Origin: an uncultured bacterium
Lineage (GTDB): Bacteria; Cyanobacteriota; Vampirovibrionia; Gastranaerophilales; Gastranaerophilaceae
Reading direction: 5' to 3'
Assembly (NCBI GenBank): GCA_900551675.1
Contig: URXH01000016.1
Location: forward strand, 1 to 27,359
Length of the DNA: 27,359 nucleotides
Positions 1-6,087 of this stretch are shown here, in pieces; positions within the stretch are counted from its first letter, which is position 1, and every line of letters begins with the position of its first letter. Under the pieces are notes generated by a model, which saw only the letters and a list, made by a program, of their open reading frames with translations, was not told the DNA's origin and did no database searches. The position numbers and the translations under genes are program-made.

Positions 1-11
1 TTCTCCTTTTT
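1..11 (-). promoter_or_regulatory. Ribosome binding site of a gene beyond the left edge
   Basis: Read on the minus strand, AAAAAGGAGAA sits 7 bases after the gcvT stop and reaches the window edge. It is a strong Shine-Dalgarno sequence, so another minus-strand gene probably starts just outside, co-transcribed with gcvT. A glycine cleavage partner such as gcvH would be a natural candidate, but none of it is visible. Confidence 0.6.
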
Positions 12-18
12 GTATATA

Positions 19-1122
19 TTATAATTTTATTTTATTTCTTTTTTCAACAAACGGTCTTTTTACAATTTCAGCATCATGTAATTTTTCTCTTATCATAACC
101 TGAACAATAGAGCCTGTACAAATTTCTTTATCATTCTTTACATAAGCAAGCGCGATATTTGCCCCGAGTATCGGAGAAGGTCCGCCGCTTGTAATTATTC
201 CGATTTTTTCTCCGTTTTTATAAACTTCATATTCATGGCGTGCAATTGACTTATCAAGCATTTTTAAGCCAACAAGTTTTTTTGAAGTTCCGTTTTTAAG
301 CTGTTCTATGATAACTTGTTTCCCGTTGTAATCCGCTTCTTTGTCTTTTGGAATTGACCAGCTCAGGCCTGCTTCAACAGGTGTTGTGTTTTCATCCAGA
401 TCATTGCCGTACAAATGAAGTGCGGCTTCAAGTCTTAATGTATCACGGGCACCGAGACCTATCGGTTTTATACCGAATTCTCTGCCGTTTTCAAGAATTT
501 TATCCCAGAGATATTCAGAATGTCTGTTTTCAACTAGAATTTCATATCCGTCTTCTCCAGTGTAGCCTGTGCGGGAAATAAGAACTTTTACCCCTGCGAT
601 ATTTGCCGTTTTTATTGTGAAAGATTCTTGTTGTGTAGTTAACCCCATTTTTCTCATCAGTGTATCAGCGAGAGGGCCTTGAACAGCAAGAAGCGAGAAT
701 TCATGCGAGCGGTTATCTATTTTTACATCAAAATTTTTGCTGTTTCTAACCATCCAGTTTAAATCTTCATCAATTCTTGAGGCATTACATATAACAAGGT
801 ATTCCAGAATGCCGAGCTTGTAAATGATTAAATCATCAATAAGACCGCCTTTTGTATTTGGAAGCTGGCAGTAAACAGCTTTTTCATAATTTAATTTTTC
901 AATATTCTGGGGAACAATTTTATTTAGAAATTCCATAGAATCTTTGCCTGACACAAAAACTTCCCCCATGTGCGACACGTCAAACAAGCCGACTTTTTCT
1001 CTTACTGTTTTGTGTTCTTCAATAATGGATGCGTATTGAACAGGCATACTCCAGCCTGCAAAGTCAACCATTTTTGCCCCGAGCTGCACATGTTTATCAT
1101 GTAAAAAAGTTTCTTTAGTCAT
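19..1122 (-). CDS. gcvT: Aminomethyltransferase (glycine cleavage system T protein)
   Basis: GcvT transfers the methylene group from the aminomethyl-lipoyl arm of the H protein to tetrahydrofolate and releases ammonia, in cytosolic glycine breakdown. The 367-residue length fits the family. Visible family signatures are VDFAGWSMPVQY near residue 20, GLFDVSHMGE around 45, RTGYTGEDGYEI around 185, RDTLRLEAALHLYGND around 228 and a C-terminal barrel domain with KRPFVEKR. The start has a strong AAGGGGG ribosome site about 8 bases upstream, and a TTGACA promoter lies further up. A ribosome site immediately downstream suggests an operon running off the left edge. No glycine riboswitch fits in the short leader. 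The identification is secure. Confidence 0.97.
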   Translation of the reverse strand: MTKETFLHDKHVQLGAKMVDFAGWSMPVQYASIIEEHKTVREKVGLFDVSHMGEVFVSGKDSMEFLNKIVPQNIEKLNYEKAVYCQLPNTKGGLIDDLIIYKLGILEYLVICNASRIDEDLNWMVRNSKNFDVKIDNRSHEFSLLAVQGPLADTLMRKMGLTTQQESFTIKTANIAGVKVLISRTGYTGEDGYEILVENRHSEYLWDKILENGREFGIKPIGLGARDTLRLEAALHLYGNDLDENTTPVEAGLSWSIPKDKEADYNGKQVIIEQLKNGTSKKLVGLKMLDKSIARHEYEVYKNGEKIGIITSGGPSPILGANIALAYVKNDKEICTGSIVQVMIREKLHDAEIVKRPFVEKRNKIKL

Positions 1123-1144
1123 TAAATATCCCCCTTCAGGCTTT

Positions 1145-1174
1145 ATTGTCGCATTGAAAGATGGATGTTGTCAA
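1145..1174 (-). promoter_or_regulatory. Putative sigma70-type promoter of gcvT
   Basis: On the minus strand TTGACA (1169-1174) is followed after 18 bases by GACAAT (1145-1150), about 20 bases before the gcvT start. The -35 is perfect and the -10 matches 4 of 6. It lies back to back with the plus-strand promoter at 1191-1219. Confidence 0.5.
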
Positions 1175-1190
1175 TGGTTTATTGAGTTTA

Positions 1191-1219
1191 TTGAAGTATT
1201 AAGGATAATATGTTATAAT
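1191..1219 (+). promoter_or_regulatory. Strong sigma70-type promoter facing the pilin ORF
   Basis: TTGAAG (1191-1196), 17 bases, then TATAAT (1214-1219), with a TG one base before the -10. Downstream is a near-perfect ribosome site (AGAAAGGGG, around 1230-1238) and an ATG at 1245. A complete initiation signal is therefore present, but the reading frame it opens stops after 14 codons (see the ORF at 1245). Confidence 0.7.
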
Positions 1220-1244
1220 GAAAAAAATAAGAAAGGGGTAGATT

Positions 1245-1295
1245 ATGAAAAGATTATTTGATCATGGAGCTTCGGGGGGGGGGATTTCTAGCTGA
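1245..1295 (+). pseudogene. Short interrupted start ORF containing a G10 tract
   Basis: An ATG at 1245 has a good ribosome site and promoter and encodes MKRLFDHGAS, then glycines from a run of ten G (1274-1283), then a TGA about 17 codons in. Loss of one G would bring this start into frame with the long pilin ORF downstream. This is either the disrupted 5' end of that gene or a contingency (slippage) tract. Sequencing error in the homopolymer is also possible. Confidence 0.4.
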
Positions 1296-2355
1296 CAGAG
1301 GACAAGATGTCAAGAGGGCACGCATTTTAAAGATACTGAGATACTGTGGTACTAAGGCAGCAGGAAGTATCATAAAAATTTTATGTAAGCCTCAAGAGTT
1401 AGATGGAACGGCTATGTTTCACCCCTCATCCAGCACAAAGTGCGTCCTTCTCCTGCACAGGGGAGTAGAAAAAAGTAATTACAATCTAATTAAAGATGAA
1501 CATCGGCCCTCACCCCAACCCTCTCCCATAGGAGAGGGAGTAAGTAATAAGCTCAATAACGAAATTCAATCAGGAGTTCAGGATGACGCTCATTCCCCGA
1601 AACTAACTTATTCATTTATTAACCTATTCTCTTATTTATCTCGTAAACGCGTTGCGTTTACGTTGGCTGAGGTTTTAATCACTCTTGGAATTATTGGAGT
1701 GGTTGCTGCAATGACTATGCCTTCTTTAATTGAGAAACATCAGGAAAAAGCTCTTATTGTCAGTGCAAGAAAAGCGTTTTCAACAATTGTTAATGCAACG
1801 AAATTGGCTCAAAGTCAAAATGAAATGATTGGAGATAATACATTTTTATTTGATCCTTCAAAAACAAGTGCAGAAGTTGCTCAAGAATATGCTAAATATT
1901 TTAATGGTGCAAAAGTCTGTCTTTCTAAAACTTCTGCAGGTTGTTCTCAATATTTTTATGACAAAATAAAGTATACTACAAGTGGTTATTCCTATTCTTT
2001 TAATGGGATGTATCCTTTAATATTATTATCAGACGGTTCGGTTTTGGCTATTCATCAGTTAACATCATGTACGCAGTCAACATTTATCTGTGATGCTACT
2101 GACCCTGATACAGGTAATTGTACAAAAGATGATGAAGGTAATTCAATCGGGCATATTTCTGACTTGCATTATTGTGCAAATATTATTGTTGATGTAAATG
2201 GACCTAAAGCCCCTAATCAATTTGGCAGAGATGTTTATTCAGGCAGAGTCTGGCAAAACGGTAAAATTACTTTTACTGACTGGGGGCAAACAGGAGGAAC
2301 CAGTGCAAGAAATATACATCAAGGTATAGATAAACTTGAATATAAGAAATTTTAA
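1258..2355 (+). CDS. Prepilin-like protein (type IV pilin / pseudopilin family), start uncertain
   Basis: From about residue 134 of this frame the protein has a classic prepilin N-terminus: basic SRKRVA, cleavage before F, then TLAEVLITLGIIGVV with Glu at +5 and a hydrophobic helix. A pilin globular domain with several cysteines follows (CLSKTSAGC, then SCTQSTFIC). Near its end are the Asp-rich segment DPDTGNCTKDDEGN and the motif VDVNGPKAPNQFGRDVYSG. It is probably a secreted or surface pilus subunit processed by prepilin peptidase and assembled at the inner membrane. The first 130 residues of the frame are not pilin-like. They translate intergenic repeats (for example HRPSPQPSPIGEG), and no ATG, GTG or TTG with a ribosome site lies near the true leader. 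The first in-frame ATGs are at 1264 and 1414. The pilin body is sure. The start and expression are not, and the gene may be 5'-disrupted. Confidence 0.75.
   Translation: MIMELRGGGFLADRGQDVKRARILKILRYCGTKAAGSIIKILCKPQELDGTAMFHPSSSTKCVLLLHRGVEKSNYNLIKDEHRPSPQPSPIGEGVSNKLNNEIQSGVQDDAHSPKLTYSFINLFSYLSRKRVAFTLAEVLITLGIIGVVAAMTMPSLIEKHQEKALIVSARKAFSTIVNATKLAQSQNEMIGDNTFLFDPSKTSAEVAQEYAKYFNGAKVCLSKTSAGCSQYFYDKIKYTTSGYSYSFNGMYPLILLSDGSVLAIHQLTSCTQSTFICDATDPDTGNCTKDDEGNSIGHISDLHYCANIIVDVNGPKAPNQFGRDVYSGRVWQNGKITFTDWGQTGGTSARNIHQGIDKLEYKKF
1399..1423 (+). repeat. Degenerate copy of the GGAACG-GCTA-CGTTCC hairpin repeat (family B)
   Basis: GATGGAACGGCTATGTTTC matches the core of the hairpin repeats at 3630-3680 and 5746-5811 with two changes in the second arm. 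It lies inside the apparent N-terminal part of the pilin ORF, evidence that this part is not ancestral coding sequence. Confidence 0.55.
1422..1540 (+). repeat. CCCTCACCCC...CCCTCTCC hairpin repeats (family C), two adjacent copies
   Basis: The clear copy is 1507-1540, with stem CCCTCTCC (1519-1526), loop CATA, GGAGAGGG (1531-1538). A more degenerate relative at 1422-1465 has CCCCTCATCC and CTCCT-GCAC-AGGGGAG. A related copy sits between rplD and rplC (12558-12630). These are typical short intergenic palindromes, here read through by the pilin frame. Confidence 0.6.
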
Positions 2356-2359
2356 ACAC

Positions 2360-2386
2360 AAATCCCTCCCAATCAGGGAGGGATTT
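2360..2386. terminator. Bidirectional terminator between the pilin gene and dnaJ
   Basis: AAATCCCTCCC, loop AATCA, GGGAGGGATTT: an 11-bp perfect stem placed exactly between two convergent genes, 4 bases after the pilin stop and 4 before the dnaJ end. The T tract is short in both directions. Confidence 0.7.
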
Positions 2387-2390
2387 ACAA

Positions 2391-3434
2391 TTATTGTTCT
2401 GCAAGTTTTTTATAAAGTTCAATTTGTTTATCTGATAAATTTTTAGGTATTACGATTTTGATTTTTGCATTAAGATTTCCGTATCCTCCGCCTTTTAGGG
2501 GCAAGCCGAGATCTTTCAGTCTTAAAGATTGTCCTGATGAAGTTTTTGGCGGGATTTTTATATTTATTTTACCATGCAGTGTTTCTATTTCTTTTTTTGT
2601 TCCTAAAACTGCTTCCGGCGGAGTAATCTCTATTTCTTTAGTCAAATCAGAACCGTTAACTTCATATTCTTTATCTTTGATATTAACAATCAGGTACAAA
2701 TCTCCCTTTCTGCCGTAAGAATCGGATTTACCTTCTCCTTTAATTCTGACTTTTTGTCCTTCCGTTATGTTAGGCGGAAGTTTTACCTTAATGGATTTAG
2801 GTTCCGATTTAAAGCCTGTTCCTCCGCATTCACTGCAATAGCCTCCGCTGCCTGAACATTTTGTACAGCGTTCTATTTCGTTAAATTTTACACTAATTGG
2901 TTTTTGATCAAAAATGTCTTTTACTGTTACATTTAAGTTCATTGTAACATCAAGATTTTCAGCTTTTGGAGCCTGCTGTGTTCTTTTTCTTGACGTTCTC
3001 TGCTGCTGCGCTGCTCCGCCAAAATCAAAACCGTCAAAATTCATGCTTCTTGTTCTTGAACCGGCTCCCATCATGTCGCCGAATAAAGAACTGAAAAAGT
3101 CTGAAAATCCGCCCAAGTCCTGACCGTTAAAGCTGAAGCTCTGATAATTTCCGCCCTGGCCGCCACCAAAACCGAATTGTTCAAATCCCGGAGGAGGTGT
3201 CCAGCTCTGACCTCCCTGCCAGTTTGACCCTAAGCTGTCATAACGTTCTCTTTTCTGTTTGTCGCCGAGAACCTCGTAGGCTTCATTTATATCTTTGAAT
3301 TTGCTTTCTGCTTCTTTAGTTTTATTAACATCAGGGTGGTATTTGCGTGCCAGTTTTCTGTAAGCTGATTTAATCTCAGATTCCGTTGCATCGCGTTTTA
3401 CACCCAGGATATCGTAGTAATCTTTATATTCCAT
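2391..3434 (-). CDS. dnaJ: DnaJ/CbpA-type J-domain chaperone with a reduced zinc centre
   Basis: This is a J-domain co-chaperone that stimulates DnaK ATPase. The J domain is at residues 4-67 with HPD at 33-35. A Gly/Phe/Gln-rich linker spans about 70-150, and two client-binding beta domains follow, with LPPNITEGQKVRIKGEG and PPKTSSGQSLRLKDLG. Classical DnaJ has four CxxCxGxG repeats. Only two remain here, C190xxC193 with GSG and C200xxC203 with GTG, enough for one zinc site. It is therefore intermediate between DnaJ and CbpA types. The start has GGAGATACTGAAT ahead of it. No dnaK or grpE lies adjacent. The family is certain. Whether this is the main DnaJ or a paralogue cannot be decided here. 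Confidence 0.93.
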   Translation of the reverse strand: MEYKDYYDILGVKRDATESEIKSAYRKLARKYHPDVNKTKEAESKFKDINEAYEVLGDKQKRERYDSLGSNWQGGQSWTPPPGFEQFGFGGGQGGNYQSFSFNGQDLGGFSDFFSSLFGDMMGAGSRTRSMNFDGFDFGGAAQQQRTSRKRTQQAPKAENLDVTMNLNVTVKDIFDQKPISVKFNEIERCTKCSGSGGYCSECGGTGFKSEPKSIKVKLPPNITEGQKVRIKGEGKSDSYGRKGDLYLIVNIKDKEYEVNGSDLTKEIEITPPEAVLGTKKEIETLHGKINIKIPPKTSSGQSLRLKDLGLPLKGGGYGNLNAKIKIVIPKNLSDKQIELYKKLAEQ

Positions 3435-3511
3435 ATTCAGTATCTCCTACTATATATGATAATATAAAAAATGTGAAAACCTGAAATAATTAATTATTTT
3501 TTAAGTATTAA

Positions 3512-3613
3512 TAAACCACACACCATTTTTTTTCGTATGTCATTCTGAACTTGTTTCAGAATCTGTATGAGCTCCTGAACTAAATACAGGATGACAAAAT
3601 GGTGTGTGGTTTA
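3512..3613. repeat. MITE-like palindromic element with 18-bp perfect terminal inverted repeats
   Basis: TAAACCACACACCATTTT (3512-3529) is the exact reverse complement of 3596-3613. The inside holds a second nested palindrome, TGTCATTCTG...CAGGATGACA, whose first half is the TTCTGAA-CTTGT-TTCAGAA hairpin seen elsewhere in the window in the other orientation (7625, 10180, 11650). No coding capacity. It lies between dnaJ and rplR. Confidence 0.65.
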
Positions 3614-3629
3614 AATTTTTAGTTTTTGC

Positions 3630-3680
3630 CAAAAAGATTTATACACAGTCTAATTGGCGGATGGAACGGCTACGTTCCTA
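3630..3680 (-). repeat. Family B hairpin repeat overlapping the rplR stop codon
   Basis: Stem GGAACG (3663-3668), loop GCTA, CGTTCC (3673-3678), followed on the minus strand by the conserved tail ATCCGCCAATTAG and a TAAATCTTTTTGG end. The outermost base of the stem is the G of the rplR TAG stop (3678-3680). Confidence 0.75.
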
Positions 3681-4046
3681 GAACATTAATCCTGCTTCTC
3701 TTGCAGCATCAGCTAAAGCCGCTACACGACCGTGGTATAAGAAACCTCCGCGGTCAAATACAACGCATTCAATACCTGCTTTTTTAGCTTTTTTAGCAAT
3801 TGCTTCACCTACAACTTTAGCAGCTTCGATATTTCCTCCGTGAGTTAATTTTTCTTTTAACTCTTTGTCGTTTGAAGATGCTGCAGCAAGTGTTACATGA
3901 TTAACGTCGTCAATCAATTGAGCATAAATATGTTTTGTGCTTCTGTAAACTGCCAATCTCGGAAATTCAGCCGTTCCTGACAATTTAACTCTTATAGATT
4001 TGTGTCTTTTTTGAATTCTTGGTTTTCTGCTTTCTTGTTTAATCAT
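3678..4046 (-). CDS. rplR: 50S ribosomal protein L18
   Basis: L18 binds 5S rRNA in the central protuberance of the large subunit. The 122-residue length is typical. Family features seen are the basic N-terminus KRHKSIRVKLSGTAEFPRLAVYRS, then HIYAQLIDD, and the C-terminal FDRGGFLYHGRVAALADAAREAGLMF. A ribosome site GAAAGGAATAAAAAA precedes the ATG. It is the last gene of the ribosomal cluster here: rpsE, rpmD, rplO and secY, which usually follow, are absent. Its TAG stop is shared with a hairpin repeat. Confidence 0.97.
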   Translation of the reverse strand: MIKQESRKPRIQKRHKSIRVKLSGTAEFPRLAVYRSTKHIYAQLIDDVNHVTLAAASSNDKELKEKLTHGGNIEAAKVVGEAIAKKAKKAGIECVVFDRGGFLYHGRVAALADAAREAGLMF

Positions 4047-4160
4047 TTTTTTATTCCTTTCAATTTACCTGTTTTAGCGGGCTAATCACCCTTCACATGT
4101 AACATCTCCATATGTGCGCATTATACAAAGCTTCAATATGGCTTGGAGTTTTTACGATCC

Positions 4161-4227
4161 TTCTTTAGCGTTACCGTCCAAAAGTTTATGCAAAACTTAA
4201 TTGGCGGGTGGAGCGGCTACGCTCCTA
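4161..4227 (-). repeat. Family B hairpin repeat overlapping the rplF stop codon
   Basis: Stem GGAGCG (4210-4215), loop GCTA, CGCTCC (4220-4225). Against the rplR copy one base pair has changed on both arms (A-T to G-C), so pairing is kept. The minus-strand tail reads ACCCGCCAATTAAGTTTTGC and ends in GCTAAAGAAGG. The stem again begins at the G of the TAG stop (4225-4227). Confidence 0.75.
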
Positions 4228-4764
4228 TTTTTTACCTGCTTTACCGGCTTTACGTCTGATGTGTTCACCTTCATATCTAACACCTTTTCCTTTGTAAACT
4301 TCAGGAGGACGTTTAGATCTGATGAATGCTGCAACATCGCCTACAGTTTGTTTGTTGGAGCCTTTTACTGAGATTTTTGTGTTAGCTTCAACAGAAATTG
4401 TAATTCCTTCAGGCGGTTCAACGATTACAGGATGAGAATAACCTAAAGAAAGATTTAAGTTTTTCCCTTCCATATTGGCTCTGTAACCAACACCTTGAAT
4501 TTCTAATTTCTTTTCAAACAGTTCTTTTACGCCGTGAACAGCATTAGCAACCAGTGTTCTAGAAAGTCCGTATAGAGCATCAGTTTCTCTTGAATCACCG
4601 ATTTTAGAAAGAACAATGTGGTTGTCTTCGATTTTAACTTCAATTTCGGGACGAACATGAACTGTTTCTGTGCCGTGAGGTCCTTTAACGATAACGTTAT
4701 GATCTTCAATTTTAACTTCAACCCCTTGAGGGATTTCGATAGGTTTTTTACCAATACGTGACAT
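4225..4764 (-). CDS. rplF: 50S ribosomal protein L6
   Basis: L6 sits near the GTPase-associated centre of the large subunit. The start at 4764 (MSRIGKKPIEIP, 179 residues) is chosen because AAAAGGAGAAAATTAAA precedes it and the sequence matches family N-termini; an upstream in-frame extension to 4821 has no family match. Two L6 folds are visible, with VKGPHGTE, the IQGVGYRA segment, NLSLGYSHPV and the C-terminal IRSKRPPEVYKGKGVRYEGEHIRRKAGKAGKK signature. It lies between rpsH and rplR as in the standard spc operon, but is separated from both by 160-180 bases. Confidence 0.97.
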   Translation of the reverse strand: MSRIGKKPIEIPQGVEVKIEDHNVIVKGPHGTETVHVRPEIEVKIEDNHIVLSKIGDSRETDALYGLSRTLVANAVHGVKELFEKKLEIQGVGYRANMEGKNLNLSLGYSHPVIVEPPEGITISVEANTKISVKGSNKQTVGDVAAFIRSKRPPEVYKGKGVRYEGEHIRRKAGKAGKK

Positions 4765-4924
4765 TTTAATTTTCTCCTTTTGGTATATATATTGTGTACT
4801 TTTTCTGTCCTTTTCTACCAATTGTGAACAGAATTTTAGAAGCTCGGAAGTACGGATGTCAGGAAGGTAGGCTGTTTAATGAAAATGAGCTGACCTATTG
4901 CCATCTGTTCTTCTGTACCTCTGA

Positions 4925-5323
4925 TTAATAGACGTAGCAGAGAACTTCTCCACCGATGTTTTCTTTGCGAGCTTTTCTGTCTGTTAAAAGGCCTTTGCTT
5001 GTAGAAACAATCGCAATACCCATTCCGCCTAATACTTTAGGAAGGTTTTTAGCTTTGCTGTAGTTTCTCAAGCCCGGTTTAGAAATTCTTTCTAATTTAG
5101 TGATGATAGGTTTATTCTTTTCATCATATTTCAAAATGATTTCTAAAACCTTGAATTTACCTTCGTCTTTAACACTGTAGTCAGTAATAAACCCTTCTTC
5201 TTTAAGCAATTTAGCTAATTGAACTTTTAATTTAGAAGACGGCATAGAAACTGACGGGTGTGAAACCATGTTAGCGTTTCTGATTCTTGTTAGCATATCT
5301 GCTATAGGATCTGTCATTGACAT
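4925..5323 (-). CDS. rpsH: 30S ribosomal protein S8
   Basis: S8 binds the central domain of 16S rRNA and in many bacteria also represses its own operon. At 132 residues it is standard, with the N-terminal TDPIADMLTRIRNAN and the C-terminal GLRNYSKAKNLPKVLGGMGIAI and STSKGLLTDRKARKE signatures and GGEVLCYVY end. A GGAGG lies 8 bases before the ATG at 5323; a second ATG two codons in is possible. The 485-base gap upstream, with a terminator-like hairpin, raises the question of a separate promoter for rpsH-rplF-rplR. Confidence 0.97.
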   Translation of the reverse strand: MSMTDPIADMLTRIRNANMVSHPSVSMPSSKLKVQLAKLLKEEGFITDYSVKDEGKFKVLEIILKYDEKNKPIITKLERISKPGLRNYSKAKNLPKVLGGMGIAIVSTSKGLLTDRKARKENIGGEVLCYVY

Positions 5324-5808
5324 TTAAAATACCTCCGGACTTACCTCCAGTTAAAGGCAGTATCCTTAAATTAACTATTACACCACTTACTGAATTAATT
5401 TTGCTTCATATTGAAGCTTGTTTCAGCAGTCTGGAACTGTACTAATAAACTATCATAAATATACTTAATTTACAATATTATTTTTAAATTTTGTTTACAA
5501 AAACCAAAAAAGACCGCATCCCCCGGTCCTTTGGTTTTTATTGATATAAAATTTACAGTTGCAACACACCGTCGCCTTCGCATCTCCATTTCACTCTCTG
5601 AACTTCTTTAGCATAAGTACAGTTGGTGGGCGGAGCTGTTACATGTAACCCTTGAGTGTTGGTTGGAACGGCCACGTTCCTTTCTTTAGCTTTTGTCTCA
5701 AAGATTTATGCAAAACCTGAGTGGCGGGTGCAGCGGCACGCTGCCTTCTTTAGCCACTACCTAGAAGATTCATGCAGAACCTAAGTGGTGGATGGAACGG
5801 CCACGTTC
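5324..5808. other. 485-base non-coding gap between rpsN and rpsH
   Basis: No supported ORF. The gap holds a terminator-like hairpin at 5499-5540 and a tandem array of three family B repeat units at 5603-5811. An AT-rich stretch at about 5430-5500 could hold a minus-strand promoter for rpsH (TTGTAA and TATTGT-like boxes 17 bases apart around 5472-5500), but the match is weak. Two GGAGG-like sites lie shortly before rpsH. Confidence 0.6.
5499..5540. terminator. Terminator-like hairpin inside the ribosomal operon
   Basis: AAAACCAAA..GACCG pairs with CGGTC..TTTGGTTTT around a C-rich loop. On the minus strand the stem is followed by GGTTTTTG, and on the plus strand by TTTTTATTG. Its strength is moderate because the arms are interrupted by A and T bulges. 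In the direction of transcription it lies after rpsN and before rpsH, so it could terminate or attenuate the operon. Confidence 0.55.
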
Positions 5809-5811
5809 CTA
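5603..5811 (-). repeat. Tandem array of three family B hairpin units, 64-79 bp each
   Basis: Reading the minus strand from the rpsN stop, unit 1 is about 5811-5746, unit 2 about 5745-5682 and unit 3 about 5681-5603. Each opens with a hairpin (GGAACG-TGGC-CGTTCC at 5794-5809, GCAGCG-TGC-CGCTGC at 5730-5744, GGAACG-TGGC-CGTTCC at 5665-5680) and ends with GCTAAAGAAG. The middle stem differs from the others at a complementary pair. Unit 1 begins at the G of the rpsN TAG stop. Confidence 0.75.
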
Positions 5812-6015
5812 CCAGCTTGCTTTTGTAACGCCTGGAAGTAAGCCTTCGTGAGCCATTTTTCTTAAACAAATTCTGCAAAGACCGAAATCTCTGTGATATC
5901 CGTGAGGTCTACCGCAGATGCTGCATCTGTTATGAAGTCTTACTGCAGGGTATTTGCCGGCTGCAACAAGTTTTTCGCGTCTTAGTTCTTTGTTTATCAT
6001 CGCTTTTTTAGCCAT
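5809..6015 (-). CDS. rpsN: 30S ribosomal protein S14, zinc-binding type
   Basis: S14 is in the head of the small subunit. This is the short zinc-binding (C+) form: 68 residues with C31xxC34 (CSICGRPHG) and C47xxC50 (CRICLRKMAHEG), ending in the typical LLPGVTKASW. The N-terminus MAKKAMINKELRREK and an AAAAGGAGAAATTC ribosome site support the start. It follows rplE as in the standard spc order. The TAG stop overlaps the first hairpin of a tandem repeat array. Confidence 0.97.
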   Translation of the reverse strand: MAKKAMINKELRREKLVAAGKYPAVRLHNRCSICGRPHGYHRDFGLCRICLRKMAHEGLLPGVTKASW

Positions 6016-6061
6016 GAATTTCTCCTTTTATGTTTATTTGTTATCTTGTTTAAATTTGAGA

Positions 6062-6080
6062 TTCCGAAACCAGTCCGGAA
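6062..6080. repeat. Family A hairpin (TTCCGAA-ACCAG-TCCGGAA), degenerate
   Basis: Between rplE and rpsN. It matches the TCCCGAA-ACAAG-TTCGGGA hairpins at 10180 and 11650 with one stem mismatch, and shares the GAGAT context on the left. Confidence 0.5.
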
Positions 6081-6087
6081 TGATGTT

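Noticed and set aside
348..581. Plus-strand ORF opposite gcvT
   Set aside because: Shadow of the clear gcvT frame, with no family-like sequence or ribosome site.
1123..1144. Glycine riboswitch before gcvT
   Set aside because: The leader between promoter and start is too short for an aptamer and shows no conserved core.
1258..1650. Treating the 130-residue N-terminal part of the pilin ORF as a real domain
   Set aside because: It translates repeat palindromes (for example HRPSPQPSPIGEG) and is not pilin- or domain-like.
5603..5811. CRISPR array
   Set aside because: Only three units, adjacent to each other without unique spacers, each with an internal hairpin; no cas genes.
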